The notes below the pieces were generated by a model that did no database searches, was not told where the DNA came from, and saw only the letters and a program-made list of their open reading frames with translations. Position numbers and translations under genes: made by a program. From Gautieria morchelliformis (lineage: Eukaryota; Basidiomycota; Agaricomycetes; Gomphales; Gomphaceae): 64,000 nucleotides of DNA. Position 1 is the stretch's first letter. Each line of letters starts with the position of its first letter. The DNA lies in NCBI GenBank assembly GCA_015179125.1, contig WHVA01000031.1:62001-126000 (forward strand). The letters run 5' to 3'. Below are positions 46,640-56,879 of the stretch, piece by piece.

Positions 46640-47863
46640 TGTCTTGAAAAACAGTAGCAAACACAGAGGTGGAGTGGGAAATGGGAGAACAGAGCATCTG
46701 AGTATGGGAAATAAACACGTCATGACATGATGAACCATCAAGCCAGGTAATGGATGTTGATCGTGTTTGATGGCGTGCCTGCTGGCAAATGATGTGAGCA
46801 GCGAATGGTTGTTCGGCGAATGCAACGAAGGGTGAATTGAATGATCATAGAAGAGGCATGGCCCAGAGGAAGGGCGAAGCCGTGTGAACATAGAGGAGGA
46901 CTGGGGGAAGGGATAATAGGGGTAACTGGGTACAGGAAATAAATGAGTCCCGTCGTCCGATTAGAGGAACATCTGGCGGGGTTGAGCCAGGGGGTGATAG
47001 GACCCATGATAAACCATCGAGCTGTTATGTATCGAGATTTCCGCTAAGTCGGAACTGGAAAGGACAGCGGCTTCAACTTATAGGTTGCACCCCCAATGAA
47101 CTATCGTCCTAAGTATTTTGAAATTGAGTCAGAAGGTGGAAAGTACTGAACCAAAGGCTTGGTCGGAACTTGAGTCGGAACTGAGGCGGAAGGCGGAAGG
47201 CGGAGAGACTGAGATCTTGCTAGACTTGCTGTGCTAAGAACAGGAGATGGAGCGAAGGAAATCAAGTATCGAAGGCGATTATCTGATTGCAGAATAAGAG
47301 ACATATATGACAGGCTTTTATACAAAGAGCTGAGACAACAGGTAATGATATGGTACTAAGCAAATTCCGGGGGAAGCGGAAGTCGAGTAGACAATGCGTG
47401 GGAACTAACTATTGGGAACAATGGGACTACAAGGGGGGTTCAGGGTAAGGTAGAACAATGGCAAAAAACAAGGGGTCGGGAAAACATATCTGACAACGAA
47501 CTACAAGGGTGACCGGATATGTGGTCTTGATGAACGGTGAGGTGGGTCCGTTGGGTCCGAGTAATAGAGTCGAAAGAACAAGGGAAATGTACAAGGGGCG
47601 GAATGTCGGAAATAACAGAGGGGCGGAAAGTGTTGCAGAAATATCGGAGGGGCGGAAGGTGTGGCGGAACTGAGGGTCGAAAGTCGGAAATGAACGGTCG
47701 TAACACGAGCCGGGGAGAGGGCGTTGATTGGGTATGGATAGCGCTGCTACGTGTGAATGACATGGAAGTGAATAAACGTTCGGCGAATTCAGCGAGGAGC
47801 GAACAGGGAGAACATAAAAGTGGAGTGTTGAGGTTACTGGGTATAAGAAATAGACAGGTCATG
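46640..47863 (-). mobile_element. Two reversed LTR-D fragments hosting a solo LTR-G
   Basis: 46640-46715 is the tip of a full-length type LTR-D (ends ACGTCATGACA). From 46717 a second reversed LTR-D begins (TGATGAACCATC...) and ends at 47863 with CAGGTCATGACA. LTR-G (47023-47705) is inserted in the second. The right edge abuts protease text of a gypsy fragment, as expected for insertion there. Confidence 0.75.
47023..47705 (-). mobile_element. Solo LTR-G, target duplication CGAGC
   Basis: 683 bp, plus-strand ends TGTTATGTATCG and CGGTCGTAACA, reverse of the gypsy 1 LTR. CGAGC is present at 47018-47022 and 47706-47710. No internal sequence remains, so the element was lost by LTR-LTR recombination. 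Confidence 0.92.
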
Positions 47864-48600
47864 ACACTCATCTCCTTCTGTGTCGCCCTCTTCCTCTTCC
47901 ACCATCTGAGGCAGGGGGCCCATGCGGCATGCACGTATCCTTGCCTCCTCCCTCCGCTCTTCCTGCAATGTCGCTCTGCAGGTGTGGCACTGCGCAGGGC
48001 ATCTACTCAGTGTCACCTCCTGCGTTCGCCAGCTAACCTCCAGGTTGTGCTCCCGGAGCCATGGATAGCCGAGGATCATCTTGTGCTTCCCAAGGTTTGT
48101 AACGGCGAAGACAGCACGTTCAGAGTGGTCAGGGAATCGCAGGATGACATCAACAACATTGCAAATTGCTCCACTCTCGTTGGGAGTGCCACCAACATTG
48201 TACACAGGGCCAGGGTGCGTGAGTGATCGCATGGTTAACTTCTCAGCGGTGACAAATCCGCTGTCAATGAACAACCCAGTCGCACCACTGTCAAGGAGCG
48301 CAGTCACTCCTTTGACTTCAGAAGTGTCTGTTGTCTGGATCTCTACCTTGATGTTCAGCAAATTTGGAGAGGGAACGGATGCAACCACGAAGTGCTTGGG
48401 AAGGGCTCGCTCCCAACGCTTCAATCGCGGTGAAGGACCTTTTGGAATGTTAGCAGTTGATGTGTCTTTATCGCTTGCTGTGTGCGACCCAGTTTCTGAC
48501 ACACAGATTGTATCTTCAGTATCTGGGGCTATTGACAGAGCAGCAAAGTGATTGGAGAGGGGCAGCGAGGGCACATCTCTCACTCGCTGTGCTACACAAA
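47864..48600 (-). mobile_element. Ty3/gypsy fragment: protease region
   Basis: Minus-strand text TALLDSGATGLFIDSGFVTA contains the aspartic protease D-S-G motif, followed by KMILGYPWLREHNLEVSW, the usual second landmark. It is close in style to gypsy D. LTR-D cuts it at 47863. Confidence 0.8.
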
Positions 48601-49261
48601 ATCCTCCGCATCATCCTTCTTGACCTATTCCTCAGCGACATCTCGCACATCTGCAGTGAACATCCAGTTGTAAGGGCAACCCTAGCTGGCTGTGGAGACC
48701 ACACTACCACACAACTGACAAGGGGAAATCCGAAGTATGTATAAATGAACTGAGTATACAAGAGAGGGGATTCTCACCTGACAAGGGGAAATCCGAAGAG
48801 AAAAGTCTAAGGACCCCCAATGTCAGCGAGCCTGTATTATATTACGCTGCGCAGCCAGGGACAACACTTGGCACCCGCCATCAACCCTGCATCCCCCTGA
48901 CCTCCCTGGCCCTTGATGGACCCTTGATGCCATATATTACGTGAGTCACTTGACTTCCGACACTGTTCCGAGAGCGGAAGTTGGAAATTGGAGTGGTTGG
49001 TAAAGCGAACAGAACTGGTGGAAGTTCTCCCAGAAGCGGAATCATTTCCGGAAGCGGAGTCGGAGATGGAATCGGAACCAGAATCGGAGTCGGAAATGAA
49101 GTCGGAACTGGGTGTGGAGTCAGAACTGGAAATGGGAAACAGGGTGTCCCCTGACACCAGTGCTCCAGTAGCTCCTCACACTCATCAGCTGTCATGTAGC
49201 AGACATCATAGGCCCCTGGGCATTCTCGCACAAAGTGTCCAACAATTTGCTCCTTCAGGGT
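48601..49261. other. Repeat-derived stretch without a clear gene
   Basis: A 20-bp word starting TGACAAGGGGAAATCC occurs at about 48716 and again at about 48779. From 48955 to 49140 the sequence is a degenerate array of GGA(A)GCGGA/TCGGA words (plus strand), in the style of LTR-G. A minus-strand frame (MRECPGAYDVCYMTADECEE) resembles retroelement text but is too short to place. Confidence 0.4.
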
Positions 49262-50572
49262 AGCATATAACTGGTCAAGGTCAACTGCGAACTCTCGGGC
49301 TCAGAAGGGTGTGAGGTCCCATTCAGGATGAACCGTGAGGTTCAGGTTGTATCCCTTGTTGGCAAAGAAGGGTGATATGCCGGTAGTTGCACTGGGAGCA
49401 TTGTTATACGCAAACTCGGCAAGTGGTAGCAACTTGGACCAATTGTCCTGTTGGTAGTTGCAATACATGCAAAGATACTGTTCCAGAGTTTGGTTTACAC
49501 GTTTGGTTTGACCATCGCCTTCAGGATGATATCCCAAGGTGAAATGCAGTCTCATGTCGAGAGCCTTACCAAGGGAACGGAAAAAGTGCGAGATGAATTC
49601 CGAACCTCGGTCAGATGTCACATCGCTAGGGACACCATGCTTCAAGAATACGTGCAAGGCAAACAGGCGGGCAAGGTCTGCAGATGTGACCATGTCATAA
49701 GTCCGGATGAATATGCTCTGATTGGTTAATCGGCAAACTACTACAAGGATTGCAGTGAATCCCAAAGACACCAGCAACTGCTCAATGAAATCCATGGAGA
49801 TGGAATTCCAAGGTTGCTCAGGTATCGGAAGCTGATGCAGGGAGCCATAAGGCCGATGACACTGTGACTTTGAACGCAAGCAAGTAGTGCAGGACTTGCA
49901 AAAGTCAATGATGAAAGACCAAAGTGCAGGCCATGTATATTCTCACCTGATGAGTTCTAAGGTCTTGTTTTGACCAAAATGTCCCGAGAGTACATGGTCA
50001 TGTTTGTACTGAAGTACTCGGAGTCGGAGGTTGGCGGCATCGGGAATGTATATGCGGCCATCAAGGTGGAGGAAGCTGTCCTCGGTTTGCATCCATCTCG
50101 GGTCAGAACTATCACCGAGATGCCGAGCAGCCATGGGATCAGATGCCAGGTTAGCTAGGATATCAGCATGAAGCTTCTCAGAGTCCATCACAGTGCTTGC
50201 CTGGAGAACGGGTGCAAGCAAGCAAGTTGCCCGGAGGGATTCCAACAGTTGTTGATTAGTGAAAATTGGTTGGAAGTTCTGCAGGGCCATAGTCATTACC
50301 TCCCTCTTTAAGGTAGACATCCCATCATCTAGTTAGACCGTTGGGATTTGTACCGAGCTTTCCGGGATGGAACCGAATAATGAGGTTAAACTGCGAGAGG
50401 AATTCGGACCAGCAGGCTTGTCGTCAGGTTAGCAACTTTGTGGTGGCAAAATACTCCAAGTTTTTGTGATCAGTGATAACATCGATAGGGGAGCCGGAGC
50501 CCTCCAAATAGTGTCTCCAATGTTGGAATACTTCAAAAATTGCCAGTAGCTCTTTATCATGGACATTGTAAA
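49262..50572 (-). mobile_element. gypsy H: Ty3/gypsy fragment, RNase H to integrase
   Basis: Minus strand: end of RNase H with [10 protein letters not shown]-type text (about 50.57-50.35 kb), integrase HHCC region (50.1-49.9 kb) and integrase core (49.88-49.3 kb, FIEQLLVSLGF, PSATTGISPFFANKG). Close relative of gypsy 1 and E. Both ends are missing; the right end meets a LINE. Broken in a few places. Confidence 0.85.
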
Positions 50573-52029
50573 TTATATTTAATTTAATAAAAATTTTAAG
50601 CTGGGAACCGCAAGAACGGCGAGGACTGTGTGGGATTTGTGGACAACACCACCCTGATCACAGAGGGTAAGGACTTCCTGGAAGCCTTCAGCAAGCTAGA
50701 AGACATAATGGAACGGAGAGGCGGCACAACGAGTTGGGCAGAAACCCATGAGTGTCACTTCGCAGTGGAGAAGTTCGCACTGATTGGCTCCACCAGGAGG
50801 CGAGAAACGGACCCATCACACACCAAGAAGACTAGGCCATTGACACGCCCCACAATAAAAATTGGCCAACACACAATAAACCCCTCTACCTCCCACAAGT
50901 TCTTAGGTGTCGTAGTAGACCAGGAGCTCCGCTTCAAAGAACATGTCAATTATGCTTTGGCAAAGGGCAAGAATTTCGTAGGGCAATACAAGAGGCTAAC
51001 TAGGCCAACCAGAGGGGCCGTGTCCAGACACATGTGTCAGTTTTATTTAGCAGTCGTGATACCAAGGATGTTGTACATGGCAGATGTTTTCCTCATACTG
51101 AGCACAGCATGCAGCTAAGGGTCAAAGGGACACATCAACAAGCTGTCTAGAATCCAAAGACAGGCTGGGTTAAGGATAACAGGGGCTATGAGGACTGCTG
51201 CCACGGACATCATACACGCACACGCCAACGTACTGCCTTTCCGACTGCTCATATCAAAGCTCATTCACGGAGCAGCCATACGTCTAGTGTGCCTCCCGGA
51301 TAAGCACCCACTCGCACCTAAAGTCCAGGAGGCGGCGCACCGCTATGTGAAGAAGCACTGGAGGCCCCTACACGAAATCATGCGAGCCTTCAATATAGAG
51401 CTGTACAACATGGAGAAGATACAGACAGTCACTTATGGCCCAAAGTGGACACCCACTTTCAACATACTAATACCCCTGAACGAGAGCCAAGCAATCGCGG
51501 AGTTTGCAGCCGATCAGACCAGCGTGCAGATCTTCTCAGACGGGTTGTGCGTGGACGGGGGAGTCAGAGCAGCAGCGGTGCTCTACAGAAACGGAGTAGA
51601 GACAAGTGAGGCTCTATCTTGGAACAGAACAGGAGCACACTGTTTTTGAGGCCGAGGTAGTTGGGGTGGCCTTAGGAGTGAAGCTCCTAAACATGGAGAG
51701 GGCGAGCGGGTACGTCATAGGTCTAGACAACCAGCGGCATACGGATGACGAGGTGGGAAAAGTCGCCAGTATCTGGTCAGTAGGGTGTATTTGTTACTGA
51801 TAATTATTAGCCCCGGCATATTCCGACTCACATAAAATTTATTAATGGAGCATGGAAATATTTTAAAGTCAGAATGTGTCCACTCCTGTCCATTCGCATC
51901 CACCACTCACGTCCATCGTGTCCTGACTCCCACCAAGCTCCAGCACACCTTGAGTTCAATCCCCCTAATGCTCCCTGTCCCAACATCCTCTTTTTATGGA
52001 CCCCAGACCGAATCCCCAACACCATCGAC

Positions 52030-52989
52030 TCCGCCAGCCATGATCAACCCGGTCTTGCTCGCCGCAGACACTCGTGTGGCTGCTCCGATTGTCTCTGGAC
52101 CGGCAACACCCTTGGATGGAGCCGGGGCAGGCCAAGGTAACAAAGGCGTAAGTCACATGAGGAGTTCACCTCAAGTGACCTGGAACACCTGCTGGGCGCT
52201 GTAATTGACGTCAACCCATTTATGGCACCGCGGTCCAAAATTGGGGATCGATGGAAGGAAGTGATGAGGGTCATACAGGCAAAGGGGTTCTGCCAGAACC
52301 AGGAGCCTGACACATTGAAGAACAAGGTGTCCTCTCTGTTGGCATGGCTTGAGGTGCATTGTCTCCTGTCTTGCTCACCACATACCACTGATAATTAGAT
52401 TTATAGTGGGGGAAGCAGAAAAAAGCTCGGTCACCTCTTGGCAGGGAGCTAGACGGCGATCCGGCAGGCTTCACAGCGCTCTCCGGGAAGCTGGATGTCA
52501 TTCAACACCTCAAGCTCCAGGCAAAAGAGACACGCAAGGACAAGAGGGAGCATGCGAAGGAAGTGAGTCTCAATGTTTATTAAAATTACTAGATACTCAG
52601 TGTCTACAGGCCCAGAATAGGCTTCGGGTCGCTGGAGAAATCCTGCGTGCGTCCATGATGCATGGCCACAAGCACACGACCACGAAGCGCACGCGGCCCT
52701 CCACTCCCTTGTCCGATGGTGAGAGCACGAAGGAAAACACACCTGTGGACAGCCAGGTGGATTCCAGCGGTGAAACGTCCAAGAGGACGTGACTCACCAG
52801 TGTAAGTCGTGTGGATTCATGTCGTGAGTTGTCAAGGGTGGCTCGCCTCATGGAGAAGAATGATGAGCGCGAGGACCGCAAGGAGCAGAAGATGGAGCAG
52901 TTCCATGCAAAGCTTCTTGAGAGGCATGACAGGGTTATTGATATCCAAGAGCAGACGTCAACAGTGCTCTTGGAGATCTTGAGGCAGGG
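52030..52989 (+). pseudogene. Harbinger Myb/SANT-like DNA-binding protein, decayed
   Basis: The recognisable core is SHEEFTSSDLEHLLGAVIDV followed by DRWKEVMRVIQAKGF and PDTLKNKVSSLLAWLE, the trihelix/Myb-like module of Harbinger accessory proteins, here about 52155-52350. An intron-like gap (GTGCAT...AATTAG) and another (GTGAGT...ACTCAG) lead to a Lys/Arg/Glu-rich tail with a coiled coil (RLMEKNDEREDRKEQKMEQF) that ends at 52989-53002. The frame changes just before the SANT core (near 52150) and again near 52450, so no full-length product is expected. The normal role is to help the transposase bind the element ends. Confidence 0.75.
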
Positions 52990-53004
52990 TCAGCTTAACT
53001 AGGA

Positions 53005-53275
53005 TTTGGCTTGTTAAACACATAGTAATTTCACATTTAATTCTGTTAAACACAAAAGAAAAATTCATTTTAAAGTGATTTCACTTTTTATTTTGTTAAA
53101 CCCAGAATAAAAAATCATTTCAAAGTAATTTCACAGAATAAAAATTCATTTTAAAGTCATTTCACATTTAATTTTGTTTTGTTAAACACAGAATAAAAAT
53201 TCATTTCAAAGTAATTTCACATTTTATTTGTTTAACACAGAATAAAAAGTCATTTCAAAGTAATTTCATATTTCA
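53005..53275. repeat. AT-rich tandem repeats, about six units of 45-55 bp
   Basis: Units centre on GTTAAACACAGAATAAAAA followed by TTCATTTCAAAGTAATTTCA. They fill the space between the converging Myb and transposase genes. Function is unknown; A/T-rich signals there could serve as 3' end signals for both genes. Confidence 0.8.
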
Positions 53276-53303
53276 CTTGAGAGGTACAAGCACAGCTACA
53301 ACA

Positions 53304-54544
53304 TCAAGAGTGAAAATAATTGTTGATGGAGGGTGGTGGACATAAATAATGCTGGGAGGTCTGATTTGGCTCTAGACATGCGTGGGCATTGGTTAGTAAA
53401 ACTGCCACCCGATACATGAGACCACATGCCTTCCCCAAGATCTTGTGCTTCCAAAAGCAATGAAGATAGGGCCAGTCTGGTAAGACCAGCCCAAATCCAT
53501 GCTCGACCGAGATATGGACGCCACCCATAGCGGCGTTCCATGCCCGCTGCTCAGGGGTTAGGGCATCAGTCCCGGTATAAGGACTTACAATGTATGGGCT
53601 TACACCGTAAGCCGAGTCGCCATACAATTGATAAAATCGGCGAGAGGGAGGATCTCCTTCATTTGACCCTGGCTGGATGGCATGTGCCTCGATGTGTGAG
53701 AGGAGACAACTTGCAATCAGGACCCCGCTATTATTTTGCGGGGCTCTGTATGGGCCATCGAGGTGAGCGATCAATCCATCTGGGGTCACAACCGCCTGAA
53801 ATTTCATCCCATGGAATTTCTTGTACCCGGTGTAGGCCAACTCTTGCTGCCTCACTGGGCGGCAGGTTGGCGTATCGTGCAGTCGATAAATCTGAACATC
53901 AACTGCGTGGGAGCCCCAAAATCATGCAATTTGTGTGCATATAACCGGAGCTTCTCAGGGCTGAGAAGTCCCTCTGAATCCCAGCCGAGTCGGTGGCCCC
54001 AGCGTGTGTTGATGAAGTTGGTGGTTTCATTAATGATCTGGGAGATAGCTGATTGTGTGCGCGCATACTTCATGGCCATAGACCACTGGTCTTCAGGGCT
54101 GCGGAGGCATGCACACAGCAGGGTGAGGGACTCAAGAGGCGGGGATCGGTAGCCACCCCTTGTAACCAATGGGTCCGGTAGCTCCAAGAGAGAACTGAGG
54201 TGCAGCAGTTCCTCTACAGTGAACCTGGAAAGCTGGTGAGTTCCCACAACTGACAGACATCAGAAGGCTCACCGAAAACGCCATATACACTCTGCTTCAC
54301 TCATGCGGCATAGGTATTCACTAGTGAGGCGTTCGCCCGCTATGCTAGGTCGCGGCCTCTGTCTCTGTGTGAGCACGGCCTGTGCAGCAAGGCCATTCAG
54401 GTTGCAACCGGTGCCTTCCTGAGCGATAGTGGGGATGTGCGGTGGGGTGTTGAGGAGGTAAGGTATAAGAGTGGCCACCAGGACACGTTTCTTTGACGGA
54501 TTGACTGGCATGGCAGGCAGGAAGATGCGTTGCTTAACACGCAT
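53304..54544 (-). pseudogene. Harbinger transposase (DDE_Tnp_4 type), decayed
   Basis: From the N-terminus: LTSEYLCRMSEAECIWRFR, then FTVEELLHLSSLLELPDPL and LCACLRSPEDQWSMAMKY, then the catalytic core with IAHLDGPYRA, FYQLYGDSAYGVSPYI and VHISVEHGFG; the second Asp and the Glu are present in their usual contexts. A one-base loss lies near 53870 (between FIDCTIR and RPVRQQELAYTG), and the join between the N-terminal part and the core at 54247-54270 does not keep frame with the only short intron available. So at least one and probably two breaks. Confidence 0.85.
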
Positions 54545-55558
54545 TGGTCACGTGTTCAGTCTAATTAGCCTGAATTATTATCTTCTCAGGCGCTTAGATT
54601 ATACATTGCTAATAATGTATCAGTGATCTGATAATTTTTAGCTAACAAATACACCCTAATACGCTGCACCGACAGATTGAGGGGGTCACGTGCTGGCAGA
54701 CAGGAACGAAAGTACACATGCGGTGGGTACCGGGACACAAGGGGATAAAAGGGAACGAGAGGGCAGACGAGGAAGCCAAGAAAGCCGCCAGAGGAGCGTT
54801 CAGCGAAGAGACGAGCATCCCAATCGATTGCAGAGGGAGGCTACCGACCAGCAAAGCAGCGGAGCTTCAAAGACACCACAAGGAGCTTAAGCAGGAAGCT
54901 AAAGCGTTATTTGCTAAGTCCCCAAGAGCGAAGTTTGCGCATAAAATTGACCCGTCTATGCCCTCCGCAGCATACTCCAGACTCAGCGCGGGACTCCCAA
55001 GGTGACAGGCGACGCTCCTGATACAGCTTAGAACGGGGCACATACCATTGAACAAGCACCTGCACAAGATAGGCAAAGCTGACACCCCGTCATTCCCCGC
55101 GTGCAGGAGAGCGGCAGAGTCCGTACACCACTTCCTCTTTGTATGCCCGAAATACAGAAAGCAAAGAGGGGAGCTACAAAAAAGCCTGCGGAGGGGGGCA
55201 ACGGCAATCAGGACGCTCATAGGAAGACCCAAGGCAATGCGACCTCTGTTCAAGTATGTACATGACACAGGAAGGCTACAGCAAGTATACGGGAACGTCT
55301 CACTACTGGAGGAACGGGAGGACAAAGAAGGGTAGGGACTGAAGGGCTGGCGGGAACGCGCGACGTGCAACGACCTCACACGATTTACCTCACCTACGCA
55401 GGCACGGACACGCCCAGCTACGCCCATGGAGCACAAGCAGGGATAGAGATAAGGGATAAATTGTAACTTCATGTTGACAGGTTGTAGCATCCGTCTTACA
55501 TAGAGCCTCGCTCCAAAAGACGATAAATAGGATTATAAAAATAAAATAAAATAAAAGT

Positions 55559-55869
55559 TTTAATAGTGGCAGCCTGTGCGTACACGGTTTTCTTGTTAAT
55601 CGCGTTTCTATGAGTCCTCAGGTACACACAATGCGAGCTGATGTCAGTGCATTATAAACAGCCGATCCGGTTGATCAAATTCGAGGAGAGTCGGTTTCAC
55701 TCAAGGTAATGTTATTTTACCAACGGACGGCTGTTACAGGGGGCTGACCAACCATATATATTCTCCAGACGGTTGCAGAGGTCAAATCCTATGCCAAGGC
55801 TACCGGAAAGTATCCGACAAAACCGGCGGGAAAATCTCTACCAGGAGAGACGCCTGATTTCGGGTCCGT
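55559..55869. other. 5' flank of the reductase gene, possible upstream exon
   Basis: A plausible splice pair (GTAATG at about 55708, ...TCTCCAG near 55770) precedes a frame reading TVAEVKSYAKATGKYPTKPA. It may be an upstream exon of the gene below, but I cannot assign it to a domain. Confidence 0.3.
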
Positions 55870-56155
55870 GCAATCCAAGCTCGTTCTGTTGGCGTTATCA
55901 TTCCCCGCGTGCTCGATCAATATGCTGACGTCATTCATGCATCCTCGTGGTATCTGACAGCCTACGATCCACGAGATACCGAACGCGTCCCCTCACTCAA
56001 CACATCCCTTCTAGAAATTTATGCCATGATCAAAGGACACAAGGACATCACCTCCACGCCCGGAGGGGACTGGGGTGATGTTCGAGACATTGCAATGGCC
56101 CATGCAATGCAATAGTTCCCGGGGCGGCTGGAGGTGAACACTTTATAGTTGCATC
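55870..56155 (+). pseudogene. NAD(P)-dependent reductase (extended SDR), 5' part, split by copia 1
   Basis: Text VIHASSWYLTAYDPRD, VPSLNTSLLEIYAMIKGHKD and GGDWGDVRDIAMAHAM is typical of the middle of fungal extended short-chain reductases of the dihydroflavonol/cinnamoyl-CoA reductase type (SLNTS...I..G...T.GG.WVDVRD.A.AH). A one-base loss at about 56110 shifts frame; the text then continues as VPGAAGGEHFIVAS up to GCATC. The catalytic Y-x3-K part is not found upstream, so the front is missing or decayed. Copia 1 is inserted within the codons for Ala-Ser. The remainder lies at 62112-62399. Confidence 0.75.
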
Positions 56156-56879
56156 TGTTGAAAGTATTAAAGAAAACAATATTAACATATTAACTACAAA
56201 CACAACCCCATATCATGACCAATACTCCGATAACCCCTCTCTCGGGATATATGCACTACGGCACTAGTACCCGAGACCGCCGGATCATCATATGCCCACC
56301 CAAATTGACCCGATCACACCCCCCGACTCCCCTGATGCCACAGGGACATGTATCACGTGTTACCACGTCTTACAACACCCAAAACACTATCCAAGAACAC
56401 CGAGCCCATCCCGAATCACGCACCTTCCATCAGTCACGTGACCCAATCAAGGGGCGCGACACGTCGAGCCAACCCTGCCTATACCCAGACTATGCCCCCT
56501 ATCCTTCACCAAACTTCTGTCCCCGCTTCCTACTTTACACTCCATCTCCAAGCCCAACCTCGTCTCCCCTATCGTTACATGTGCGCCGCTCACCCCATTC
56601 CATCATCCCTTTAGTATCACACCACCAATCCCTTGACCGCCAAGCGCCACTAGTAACTAATAAATACGTGACCCCATGTACAAGAACAGAACAGTGAAAT
56701 AACACCTCGTTTCACCTCTCATTCTACAGTAGGATTTCTAGTCAACACTAAAGTCATAAGACACGCATACTTACTGTGCGCGCAGATATTCCTGCCTACT
56801 CTAAAATCTCACTTGATTTATCTCACAACCAGGAGATTAAATCAATTATTCTCAATATCATTCCTAGTATAAAACCACA
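56156..56879 (+). repeat. 5' LTR of copia 1
   Basis: TGTTGAAAGTATT to AGTATAAAACCACA. Two CACGTG words lie in the middle. The primer-binding region starts right after at 56880. Confidence 0.93.

Larger units (their letters stand above)
51783..54656. mobile_element. PIF/Harbinger DNA transposon inside the LINE
   Basis: The 2874-bp element has terminal inverted repeats starting GGGTGTATTTGTTA at both ends (14 bp perfect, then imperfect). TA flanks each end; the typical 3-bp duplication is not clean. It carries the two usual genes, convergent: a Myb/SANT-like protein on the plus strand and a DDE transposase on the minus strand, with AT-rich tandem repeats between their ends. Both genes are disrupted, so it looks inactive. 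Confidence 0.9.
50600..55558 (+). mobile_element. LINE (Tad-like), 5'-truncated, interrup­ted by Harbinger
   Basis: The left part starts inside reverse transcriptase at the catalytic box (FVDNTTLI, where FADD is usual), continues to SHKFLGVVVDQELRFKEH and RMLYMADVFL, the region THP-type linker (KKHWRPLHEIMRAFNIEL) and the start of RNase H (FSDGLCVDGG, FEAEVVGVALG, GLDNQ). After the transposon at 51783-54656 it resumes with RWVPGHKGIKGNERADEEAK and the C-terminal CCHC motif (ACRRAAESVHHFLFVC). The 3' untranslated region ends in an AAAAT-type tail near 55536-55558. Frame changes are present, for example near 51606-51650 and 54700. It differs in 3' sequence from the LINE at 15-25 kb. Confidence 0.9.
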
